Translations under genes and position numbers: made by a program
Part shown: piece after piece, positions 1-7,774 of the stretch
How positions within the stretch are numbered: the stretch's first letter is position 1
Layout: the number at the start of each line of letters is the position of its first letter
Notes under the pieces: model-generated
Databases searched by the model: none
Told to the model about the DNA's origin: nothing
What the model saw: only the letters and a program-made list of their open reading frames with translations
From: Candidatus Omnitrophota bacterium
GTDB lineage: Bacteria > Omnitrophota > Gorgyraeia > Gygaellales > JAMWCP01
NCBI GenBank assembly: GCA_023819665.1
Contig: JAMWCP010000004.1
Span: forward strand, 1 to 37,495
Length of the DNA: 37,495 bases
Direction: 5' to 3'

Positions 1-572
1 GGTATAATGGGAACGCCGTGACCTAAACCGAATATAAACAAAAATCCTCCGCCCTGCCAGATACTTACTTGTTGACTCATAATTAAAAGGGCTACCGGCA
101 TAATGATCGAAGTAGCGCAGGGTGCCCAGCCCAAAGCAAAAAGAATTCCCAAAAGAAATGCGGGAAGAATTTTTGAATATCGGCTTAAATTCAAAACAGA
201 AAATCCAAGCTGTTGAATAATATTAAAATCTTTAAGCTTGGTTGTATCTTTCGTAGCAAATAATTTATTTTTTATCTTCTTGTAAACACCTAACTGACCT
301 AAGCCGAAAAGAATCAAAAGTATACCTGCAATAATATAAAAAAGATAAGCAAATCTAAGAAACTCACCTAATTTAGAAATAAACACCCCTACGATAAAGA
401 AGATTAAACTCATTCCCATACTAAACGCAATGCCAATCACAATTCCTTCTTTTAAACTTTTCTCTTCCGCTAGAATAAAAGAAAGTGCGGCTAAAAGAAG
501 TGCCAAGGAACAAGGAGAGATACTCGTAATTATACCCAGAACAAATAGGCCTCCTACCGTAAGATTATCCAT
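1..572 (-). CDS. CcdA/DsbD-like cytochrome c biogenesis transmembrane protein (3' end runs off window)
   Basis: Reverse-strand translation from ATG at 572: MDNLTVGGLFVLGIITSISPCSLALLLAALSFILAEEKSLKEG...ALGWAPCATSIIMPVALLIMSQQ...; multi-TM with SPCS and APC motifs typical of CcdA. Open at window edge, absent from the ORF track. Confidence 0.85.
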   Translation of the reverse strand, partial: MDNLTVGGLFVLGIITSISPCSLALLLAALSFILAEEKSLKEGIVIGIAFSMGMSLIFFIVGVFISKLGEFLRFAYLFYIIAGILLILFGLGQLGVYKKIKNKLFATKDTTKLKDFNIIQQLGFSVLNLSRYSKILPAFLLGILFALGWAPCATSIIMPVALLIMSQQVSIWQGGGFLFIFGLGHGVPII

Positions 573-592
573 ACACGCTCTTAATATTAACT

Positions 593-868
593 TTAAAAAA
601 TATCTTTGCGATATATCAGACGGCACCCATTTTCTTTAAGAAGCTCCAATACCTCCTCATAAGACCTCTTTAAATCTTTTTCTTCAAAAGAAACCAATTT
701 AAAGGTCATTATGGAAGGACATTTCTCCTCCCAGCATCCCTTTAACGTAGAAGCAGATATTTCAATATCTGTAATATCTGCTTCTTTATCCTTCAAGGCG
801 CCGAAAAGAATATTTAAAATACCTTTTTCTATTATATGACCAGTTACTTTAATCTCTATACCTTTCAT
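593..868 (-). CDS. small uncharacterised protein (91 aa) in redox/permease operon
   Basis: ORF co-directional and closely spaced with neighbours; contains GCWEEKC; no family recognised. Confidence 0.6.
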   Translation of the reverse strand: MKGIEIKVTGHIIEKGILNILFGALKDKEADITDIEISASTLKGCWEEKCPSIMTFKLVSFEEKDLKRSYEEVLELLKENGCRLIYRKDIF

Positions 869-879
869 AATTCCGTCCT

Positions 880-1152
880 CTATTTTTCTTCTTGTGCCTT
901 GTTAACCGCCTCCATTAATTCTTTTTTACTGGGAAACTTAATCGCCTCGCCGTTACAAAGATTAGCGCAAGCAGAGCAACCCACCACACAGTTATATGGT
1001 CGGACTACCGTAGGTTTGTTACTTTCTTCATCCCACTCATAGACACCGTTGCGGCAGAAGTTAAAACATTCCTTGCATCCCACGCATTTATCAAAATCAA
1101 TGGTTGGAAACCAAGGAATCTTTTCTCGGGGGATATTAGCGAATATACCCAT
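880..1152 (-). CDS. 2[4Fe-4S]-type ferredoxin family protein
   Basis: CVGCKECFNFCRNG ... CVVGCSACANLCNGEAI cysteine motifs. Confidence 0.85.
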   Translation of the reverse strand: MGIFANIPREKIPWFPTIDFDKCVGCKECFNFCRNGVYEWDEESNKPTVVRPYNCVVGCSACANLCNGEAIKFPSKKELMEAVNKAQEEK

Positions 1153-1156
1153 GATT

Positions 1157-1468
1157 TCATACCTCCTTATTTTGGTATTTTGCGCGCACCTTGCGTAACA
1201 TCTCTTTTAATTCTTCTCTTGTAGGGAAGCTAATCGCATCAAAGGGACATTGAAATTTACAAGATTCGTCCCCCACATTGCACTCATAGGGTTTTGAGAC
1301 TTCAACTACGCCATTACCCTTGTGAGCAAATACCCCAAAGGGACAAAATCTCACACAGTGAAAATTGCATTCTTCGGGCTTACATTTTTCCTGATCTATC
1401 TTAGGAAACCAATCTATCTCCTTGCGGGGTAAACCTGTATAAGTAGATCTATCTCGTTGCATAAACAC
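1157..1468 (-). CDS. divergent ferredoxin-like protein, paralogous to the 880-1152 product
   Basis: Shared PRKEIDWFPKID..KC / PREKIPWFPTID..KC N-terminus and ISFPTREEL / IKFPSKKEL C-terminus; noncanonical C-x4-C-x3-C-x3-C and C-x6-C-x3-C spacing. Confidence 0.75.
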   Translation of the reverse strand: MFMQRDRSTYTGLPRKEIDWFPKIDQEKCKPEECNFHCVRFCPFGVFAHKGNGVVEVSKPYECNVGDESCKFQCPFDAISFPTREELKEMLRKVRAKYQNKEV

Positions 1469-1481
1469 ACCTCTTTACTTT

Positions 1482-1847
1482 TTACTTTAATCCCTCTATT
1501 GCCTCTTTGACCTTGTTCATTGCGTCTTGAGTGGACATATTTCTTAGGTCTAAAGAAATAACCTGCTCATCATAATTCCCACCGGCATCAGAAAAGGCAT
1601 CCTTAAACATTTTCTTTTGCATCTTGGGATCGCAGGCGCCAATTACATATTTTATGCCTGGTTTTATATAATCGTGGATAAACCTGTCGCCATCATCAAC
1701 ACAAAGTTGCGGATGAACTATAGCGTATTCTACATCTAATTCGCCCCTCACATAATTAATCAATTCCCAAAGATTTAAACTGGCAAATCCCGGGCATTGA
1801 CCTGTACAGATACACATTAAAAATCTTGGTTTCTCTTTGTTTGTCAC
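1482..1847 (-). CDS. stand-alone protein resembling the N-terminal domain of HdrA (heterodisulfide reductase subunit A)
   Basis: CICTGQCPGFASLNLWELINYV...LCVDDGDRFIHDYI...YVIGACDPKMQKKMFKDAFSDAGGN matches the HdrA N-terminal pattern (CHCG-N..., MC.D.G...I...I, VVVA.CSPRMHE..F....AGLN). No FAD domain present. Confidence 0.65.
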   Translation of the reverse strand: MTNKEKPRFLMCICTGQCPGFASLNLWELINYVRGELDVEYAIVHPQLCVDDGDRFIHDYIKPGIKYVIGACDPKMQKKMFKDAFSDAGGNYDEQVISLDLRNMSTQDAMNKVKEAIEGLK

Positions 1848-1884
1848 TTCAACCTCCTCCTTTCTAAATTTTGTTTTTTATTGG

Positions 1885-2130
1885 CTATTTGGAAGATAGA
1901 ATCTTTTTAACTTCATCTACCGTAGGGATCTTGCCTGAAATTTTAACCTCACCATCTACAATTACTGCGGGCGTAAACATAACACCTTTTTTGGCAAACT
2001 CCACCATATTGGTAACTTTAATAATCTCTACCTGAATTCCTAATTGCTTTACTGCTTCTTGAACATTCTTCTCTGTAGCAATACAACGTGGACAACCCGG
2101 ACCGACAATTTCAATTTTCATTTCTGTCAC
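1885..2130 (-). CDS. small thioredoxin-family protein (redox-active disulfide protein 2-like)
   Basis: 81 aa, IEIVGPGCPRCIATEKNVQEA...GVMFTPAVIVDGEVKISGKIP; CPRC active site and cis-Pro TPA. Confidence 0.85.
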   Translation of the reverse strand: MTEMKIEIVGPGCPRCIATEKNVQEAVKQLGIQVEIIKVTNMVEFAKKGVMFTPAVIVDGEVKISGKIPTVDEVKKILSSK

Positions 2131-2181
2131 CTCCTCGCATAAATCTTTATACCACTTCCAACGCGGGTTTGTTTGTGAAGA

Positions 2182-3231
2182 TTAAAAGATAAAATTCCCA
2201 AAAAACCACCCCACAAATGTTCCTAAACCCATAATGAGCAAAATATAAACTATCGCTTTTCTAATTCCAAAGAGTCGTCCTATAGCAAGCATATTAGGAA
2301 GGCTCATTCCTGGACCGGTTAATAAAAATGCTAAAGCAGGACCTTTACCCATACCTAACCTCAACATCGTATCAATAAAGGGTGACTCGGTTAAAGTACC
2401 AAAATACATCAGTTGTCCTGACAAAGTTGCCAAAAATGCTGCTAAAGGAGAATTACCCCCTACCCACTTTGAAACAAATTCTTTGGGAAGTAATTTCCCT
2501 ACTACGCCCACAATAAAAACACCCAAAAATAATATCGGAACAATCATCCTTACAAACCACCATGTCTCCCGAAGCCAATTTTTAGCCTCCTCGCGATCAA
2601 GGTTATTAACTGCGTAAATTAACCAGATAATAGTTAAAACTCCCCAGACCAAAACATTGGTTAAATAACTTTTCCCTTGAGCGATATAATTAGGTAGAAT
2701 TATAGAAAGAAAAATCAAGATTAACAAAATGGAGTGTTTTTTAGTAATAAGGGGCTTCTTTTCTAAGAAAGGTTGAGATTTTATCTCTTTTCTTTCTTCC
2801 TTCCCGAATATAATACTCATTATCCAACCCACCAAAAAGGCCATAAAAAGCGAAGCAACTACTCTTGAGACAGCCATCTTTGCACCTAAAATGCTACTGG
2901 TAAATAAAAGCGATAAAACATTTGTAGAGGGGGCGACCCAAAGGATGATAAAACTTGCCCCAATTCCTGCCCCGGCAAAATAAAGACCGCTTCCTACGGG
3001 TAAAACTGTGCAGGAACAGGAGGCAATGAAAAAGCTAAAAATTGTTGCTAAAGAAAATGACTTTAATTTAGAAGCCTTTTCACCTAAATAACTTAATATT
3101 GCCTCTTTATTAAAAAAGGAAACCATACCGCCGGCTAAAAGAAAAGCAGGAACCAAACAGGTCAAAACATGATGGGCAATATACTCTTTTAAAGCTAGCA
3201 TTCCGGAAAAAACTAAACTTAAAAAAAACAT
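2182..3231 (-). CDS. COG0701/DUF318-type permease (ArsP-like, possible metal/metalloid efflux)
   Basis: Multi-TM; FFIASCSCTVLPVGSGLYFAGAG and LLTGPGMSLPNMLAIGR motifs of the permease family. Confidence 0.85.
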   Translation of the reverse strand: MFFLSLVFSGMLALKEYIAHHVLTCLVPAFLLAGGMVSFFNKEAILSYLGEKASKLKSFSLATIFSFFIASCSCTVLPVGSGLYFAGAGIGASFIILWVAPSTNVLSLLFTSSILGAKMAVSRVVASLFMAFLVGWIMSIIFGKEERKEIKSQPFLEKKPLITKKHSILLILIFLSIILPNYIAQGKSYLTNVLVWGVLTIIWLIYAVNNLDREEAKNWLRETWWFVRMIVPILFLGVFIVGVVGKLLPKEFVSKWVGGNSPLAAFLATLSGQLMYFGTLTESPFIDTMLRLGMGKGPALAFLLTGPGMSLPNMLAIGRLFGIRKAIVYILLIMGLGTFVGWFFGNFIF

Positions 3232-3234
3232 CTC

Positions 3235-3531
3235 TTACCTCCTAATAATCTTACAGCAACCACCTTCTATTCTTATAGCTTTAACATTGACTAAGGCATC
3301 AGCAATCTTTTTATGTGCTGATGTCTCAATTCTTGAAAAAGTAGGCCGTGAAATTTTCATTCTTTTGGCAGCATCAACCTGTTTTAACCCTTCAAGGCAG
3401 GCAAGTCGTATCGCCTCAAATTCATCAAATGTCAAATATACGCTTTCTAACTTACTCAAAGGTCTACACAGAGGGCTAAAACATCTCTCTAGAGGTTTAC
3501 ACTTTATCCATCTAATCTTTTTTGGCCTCAT
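3235..3531 (-). CDS. DUF134-family predicted DNA-binding protein
   Basis: MRPKKIRWI...P...FDEFEAIRLACLEGLKQVDAAKRMKISRPTFSRIETSAHKKIADAL; helix-turn-helix and conserved DUF134 pattern. Confidence 0.85.
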   Translation of the reverse strand: MRPKKIRWIKCKPLERCFSPLCRPLSKLESVYLTFDEFEAIRLACLEGLKQVDAAKRMKISRPTFSRIETSAHKKIADALVNVKAIRIEGGCCKIIRR

Positions 3532-3546
3532 TTACTTTCTATTCAT

Positions 3547-3566
3547 TTATGAACAAATGTTCATAA
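3547..3566. promoter_or_regulatory. 20-bp perfect palindrome-type operator, ArsR/SmtB-like (LexA-like alternative)
   Basis: TTATGAACA-AA-TGTTCATAA; 9-bp arms, 2-nt spacer; immediately downstream of predicted -10 and 15 nt upstream of the DUF134 ATG. Confidence 0.7.
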
Positions 3567-3567
3567 T

Positions 3568-3595
3568 AAAATATCATATTTTAGAGAATTGTCAA
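3568..3595 (-). promoter_or_regulatory. predicted sigma-70-type promoter of the DUF134/permease operon
   Basis: Minus strand TTGACA (3590-3595), 16-nt spacer, TATTTT (3568-3573). Confidence 0.55.
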
Positions 3596-3644
3596 GATTT
3601 TTTAAGGAGGCTTATTTTAAATAAAGAAGACGAAGACATATTTA

Positions 3645-3729
3645 TGCGCGGGAAGGGACTTGAACCCTTACGCTCAAAATTGAGCCAGGCTCCTCAGGCC
3701 TGTGTGTATACCAATTCCACCACCCGCGC
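3645..3729 (-). tRNA. tRNA-Leu (anticodon GAG)
   Basis: Reverse complement GCGCGGGTGGTGGAATTGGTATACACACAGGCCTGAGGAGCCTGGCTCAATTTTGAGCGTAAGGGTTCAAGTCCCTTCCCGCGCA: 7-bp acceptor stem, anticodon loop CTGAGGA, long variable arm, GGTTCAAGTCC T arm; CCA not encoded. Confidence 0.95.
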
Positions 3730-3764
3730 TCTATCTTATTAGGTTATATTTTATCATCAAAACT

Positions 3765-6341
3765 CTATTCATATCCATATCTTTTTATAAACCACACTTT
3801 TACCTTCTGAACCGAAATAAGATAAGTTAAAATTATGATGATAAGCATAATAAAAAAAGACGCTCTAGGCAAAGCAAAATCAAAATATCTACCTAAAGGG
3901 GTAAAAGGGATAATTAAGGCAATAGTTATAATATATAATGAAGTAAAAATTAAAAATTGGCTGGACTTACTTTCTTTAAAAGGAATCTTTCCTGTACGGA
4001 TTATATGAATAACTAAGGTCTGTGTACATAGAGATTCCAAAAACCAAACAGTACGAAATGTTTCTGCTGTTGCCTTAAAAATAAATAGAAGTATTCCAAA
4101 AGTAAGAAAATCAAAAAAAGAACTAACCGGCCCAAAAACCAACATAAATTTTTTTATGTAATTAACATTCCAGGGACGAGATTTTAAAAGATACTCTCTA
4201 TCTACCTCGTCTGAAGGAATAGCAATCTGAGAGAGATCGTATAAAAAATTATTCAAAAGTATCTGGAGGGGTAACATTGGTAAAAATGGTAAAAATATAC
4301 TTGCCCCTGTCATACTGATCATATTCCCAAAATTAGAACTGGAACCCATCTTGATATACTTAAGGATATTCCCAAAAGTTCTCCTTCCTTCTATTACGCC
4401 ATCACTTAAAACCAGAAGGCTCTTTTTTAAAAGAATTATATCTGCAGACTCTTTAGCAATATCCACTGCATTATTTACGGAAATACCGACATCCGCTGCT
4501 TTCAAAGCCAGGGCATCATTGATTCCATCTCCTAAGTAACCTACAATATGTCCATTTTTGTGAAGAGCATAGATGACCCGTTCTTTTTGAAATGGCGAAA
4601 GCCGGCTGAATACATTCGCACTTTTTACCATCTCTTTAAGCTGCTCATCGGAGGCAGCCTGAATCTGCTCACCTGTAACCATCCCTTGAATAGATAAACC
4701 TATTTCTTCGCAAATCTTCTTTGTAACCAATTCATTATCACCAGTTAAAACTTTAAAATCTATACCTAAATTTTTTAATCTTTCGATGGTCCTACGTGTA
4801 GAGGGTTTAGGAGGATCTAAAAATGCAATATAACCTTTTAGAATAAGTTCATTTTCATCCTCTTTAGAATAACTCTCTTTAGGATTGATAAAATCTTTAT
4901 AAGCCACTGCCAAAACCCTAAAACCTTCAGCACTTAATTTATCATACTCTTCTTTCAGGTCCATAAGGATAAGGCTATCCATATCAAAAATCTCTCCATC
5001 CAATTCATACTGCGTACAACGTTTAAATACCTCTTCTGGCGCACCTTTGGTAATCATACGGTGCCGGGAATCACACTCTACTACTACTGACATCATTTTA
5101 CGGGAAAAATCAAAAGGGACCTCGTCTATCTTTTTATAATTTTTTAACAGAATCTTCTCATGGCGTAAAATTGTCCGATCAAGGATATTCTTTAATCCTG
5201 TCTGATAGAAGCTGTTGATATAAGCAAAATACAGAACATCCTCGTCCTCTCTTCTTATTACATCACAGTGTCTTTCTAAAACGATTTTATCTAAGGTAAG
5301 GGTACCAGTTTTATCTGTGCAAAGAACATCCATTGCTCCGAAATTCTGAATTGCACTTAATCTCTTAACAATTACCTGTTTTTCAGACATACTTATTGCA
5401 CCTTTAGAAAGATTTATAGTGACCAACATCGGAAGCATCTGGGGAGTAAGTCCTACTGCTACAGAAAGAGAAAATAAAAATGCCTGTAAAGTATCTCCTT
5501 TTTTAAAGAATGTATTTATAGCAAATATTATTAATACTAGAATTAACATTAATCTAATCATCATCCAAGTAAAACTACGAATACCTTTATCAAAAGCACT
5601 CTCCACATTAGCCAAACGCAATTTTTTAGATAACTCACCAAATTGTGTTGAAGTTCCTGTTTTTATTACTACTCCTAAGGCCGTCCCACTAACTACGCTA
5701 GAACCCATAAAAGCAATATTATTTAATTCTAGAAGATTAGCATTTTTTATTGATAAAGGATAACCCGTCTTCTCTATTGGTAGGGATTCTCCCGTCAAGG
5801 CTGCTTGATTGATAAATAGATCCTTTGCTTGAATTATTCTTAAATCTGCAGGTATCATATCACCTGCAAATAAATCTACTATATCTCCCGGAACGAGTTC
5901 ACGAATTTTTAACTCCTTAGCTTTCCCATCACGATAGACAGTTGCGGAAGTTCTCACCATTTCACTAAGACGCTCTACCTCTTTACCAGCGCGATACTCT
6001 TGCACAAAAGAAATAAGGACGCTCAATCCTGCCATAAAGCTAACAATAAGTGCATTTATCGTTTCTCCTAAAAACAAAGAAAAGATGGCAATAATTAACA
6101 ATACTAATACCAATGGATTCGTAAATTTATAAATAATCTGGAGAATAATCGTCCTTTTCTTTTTTTTAGCAAGTTCATTGTAACCGTACTCTCCAAGCCT
6201 TCTTTTTGCCTCCTCATCAGTAAGCCCCTCTAAAGAGGTTTTTAGATTCTGTAAAAGTTCTTCCACACCAAGAGAAGCAAAATAGAAATATGAGCTGGAT
6301 TTTTCAGGTAATTTTTTATCTTGATAACTATTTTTCTTCAT
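3765..6341 (-). CDS. mgtA: magnesium-translocating P-type ATPase (MgtA/MgtB type)
   Basis: 858 aa; DKTGTLT, TGES, KVLTGDN, GDGINDALAL and C-terminal type IIIB-like membrane region (LLNNFLYDLSQIAIPSDEVD). Confidence 0.9.
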   Translation of the reverse strand: MKKNSYQDKKLPEKSSSYFYFASLGVEELLQNLKTSLEGLTDEEAKRRLGEYGYNELAKKKKRTIILQIIYKFTNPLVLVLLIIAIFSLFLGETINALIVSFMAGLSVLISFVQEYRAGKEVERLSEMVRTSATVYRDGKAKELKIRELVPGDIVDLFAGDMIPADLRIIQAKDLFINQAALTGESLPIEKTGYPLSIKNANLLELNNIAFMGSSVVSGTALGVVIKTGTSTQFGELSKKLRLANVESAFDKGIRSFTWMMIRLMLILVLIIFAINTFFKKGDTLQAFLFSLSVAVGLTPQMLPMLVTINLSKGAISMSEKQVIVKRLSAIQNFGAMDVLCTDKTGTLTLDKIVLERHCDVIRREDEDVLYFAYINSFYQTGLKNILDRTILRHEKILLKNYKKIDEVPFDFSRKMMSVVVECDSRHRMITKGAPEEVFKRCTQYELDGEIFDMDSLILMDLKEEYDKLSAEGFRVLAVAYKDFINPKESYSKEDENELILKGYIAFLDPPKPSTRRTIERLKNLGIDFKVLTGDNELVTKKICEEIGLSIQGMVTGEQIQAASDEQLKEMVKSANVFSRLSPFQKERVIYALHKNGHIVGYLGDGINDALALKAADVGISVNNAVDIAKESADIILLKKSLLVLSDGVIEGRRTFGNILKYIKMGSSSNFGNMISMTGASIFLPFLPMLPLQILLNNFLYDLSQIAIPSDEVDREYLLKSRPWNVNYIKKFMLVFGPVSSFFDFLTFGILLFIFKATAETFRTVWFLESLCTQTLVIHIIRTGKIPFKESKSSQFLIFTSLYIITIALIIPFTPLGRYFDFALPRASFFIMLIIIILTYLISVQKVKVWFIKRYGYE

Positions 6342-6544
6342 CTGCCTGTTTGTCTTTTTTTTGAATGTAAATATTATATTAAAATCTACATAAGATACAA
6401 TACAATAAATTATATTTGCAGATGCTTAATCTCTAGAGTAATTATTTCTCTATCAATAATCTTGAAAATTCCGATGTGGAGACATTAATCTTTCATTTAA
6501 ACTTCTATATACTACTCTATCGAGACAAGTATTTACATATAGAA

Positions 6545-6694
6545 CTATACCATACATAGAGTCTCTAATAACTTAAAAATCTTCTTGCTTTCAGACAATT
6601 TAAGCTTTATCTCTGTTTTATTAGAAAAAAATTTAAGCAACTTCAACTCTTTCCTTTCTAACCTTCCCGAAGGTAATATCACTGCCTTTACCAT
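6545..6694 (-). other. possible short ORF (49 aa) or gene remnant between rex and mgtA
   Basis: ATG at 6694: MVKAVILPSGRLERKELKLLKFFSNKTEIKLKLSESKKIFKLLETLCMV, stop at 6545; +1-frame continuation MYGIVLYVNTCLDRVVYRSLNERLMSPHRNFQDY. No homolog recognised. Confidence 0.25.
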
Positions 6695-6700
6695 AACTTT

Positions 6701-7318
6701 TCATGTATTTCGTTTTAAAAAATAAGCTAATCTTTCTAGCTCAATAGAAAGATCGATATTTAAGATAGCCGCCTTTTTATTATTAACATATGGTCTAATG
6801 GGAGCAAAATTCAAAATTGCCTTTACTCCACAGGAAACTAACCGCCTTACAATATCCTGTACTGCGTCTTTAGGCAAAGCAATAATAGCGATCCGAATAT
6901 TCTGTCTTCTTATCGTTCTTTCTAAATCCTTTATATTTTGAATAACTATTGAGTTTATCTTTTTACCAATTTTTCTTTTATCATTATCAAAAGCACAACG
7001 AATATAAAAACCCTGTTTTATAAATCCCTTATAAGACAAAAGAGCTGTCCCTAAGTTTCCTACCCCTACCAAAACAACATCCCATTTTCTATCCAACCCC
7101 AATATTTTTTCTATACTTCTCTTTAACTTAGCTGTATCATATCCTTTAGAAGGAATACCAAATTGCCCAAAATATCCTAAGTCCTTTCTAATCTGTGAAG
7201 GAGAAAAATAAGTAAGTTTAGATAACTCTTCAGAAGACAAAAAGTTTTTTCTTGATTCTAATATAGTTCGATAGTAAATCGAAAGATGCGGTATAACTGC
7301 CGAAGGAATCTTTTTCAT
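6701..7318 (-). CDS. rex: redox-sensing transcriptional repressor Rex
   Basis: 205 aa: N-terminal winged helix (SSEELSKLTYFSPSQIRKDLGYFGQFGIPSKGYDTAKL) and Rossmann VVLVGVGNLGTALLSYKGF. Confidence 0.93.
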   Translation of the reverse strand: MKKIPSAVIPHLSIYYRTILESRKNFLSSEELSKLTYFSPSQIRKDLGYFGQFGIPSKGYDTAKLKRSIEKILGLDRKWDVVLVGVGNLGTALLSYKGFIKQGFYIRCAFDNDKRKIGKKINSIVIQNIKDLERTIRRQNIRIAIIALPKDAVQDIVRRLVSCGVKAILNFAPIRPYVNNKKAAILNIDLSIELERLAYFLKRNT

Positions 7319-7766
7319 TTATTTAGAAAGTAATTTTTCTCTTACTAATTCACTTATCCTCTTCGTATCTCCTCTACCACCTACCTTTGTTATAACCTCT
7401 TTCATTACTTTACCCATATCTTTAATACCACAGACAGAGATACTATTTGTAACTTCCGCGATTATTTTAAGTAATTCCTCATCAGATAAAGGAGAGGGCA
7501 AATAAAAACTGAGTATTTCTCTCTCTAACCGATCTTTCTACTAAATCTTGACGGCCTGCTCTCTTATATTCCTCCATTGCCTCGTTAATATTTTTAATCT
7601 GTTTTCTTATTATCGCTATCACTTCATTATCTTCTAAATTCCTCCTTCTCTTTTCAATAGCAGTGTTTAGTAAAACAGAACGTAAGAAACGCAATGTTTC
7701 TACTTTAAAAACATCCTTTGTCTTTAGCGCCTCTTGATAGTCACTAAAAATCTGTTCTTCTAACAT
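7319..7766 (-). pseudogene. GatB/YqeY-domain protein interrupted by a frameshift
   Basis: ORFs 7482-7766 (MLEEQIFSDYQEALKTKDVFKVETLRFLRS...EEYKRAGRQDLVE) and 7319-7501 (LPSPLSDEELLKIIAEV...IKDMGKVMKEVITKVGGRGDTKRISELVREKL) are the two halves of one YqeY-like protein; frame changes at the (CT)4 tract 7519-7526. Confidence 0.85.
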
Positions 7767-7774
7767 CGTTCTCC

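Noticed and set aside
430-1042. Plus-strand ORFs 430-639 and 836-1042
   Set aside because: Antisense to convincing ccdA-like, small-ORF and ferredoxin genes; translations show no recognisable family.
3287-3742. Plus-strand 151-aa ORF
   Set aside because: Runs antisense through DUF134, the operator and the tRNA-Leu gene; spurious.
4351-5763. Plus-strand ORFs 4351-4539 and 5419-5763
   Set aside because: Antisense inside mgtA; no independent evidence.
6342-6545. Mg2+ riboswitch (M-box) upstream of mgtA
   Set aside because: Read the minus-strand leader; no recognisable conserved M-box sequence blocks, only AT-rich sequence.
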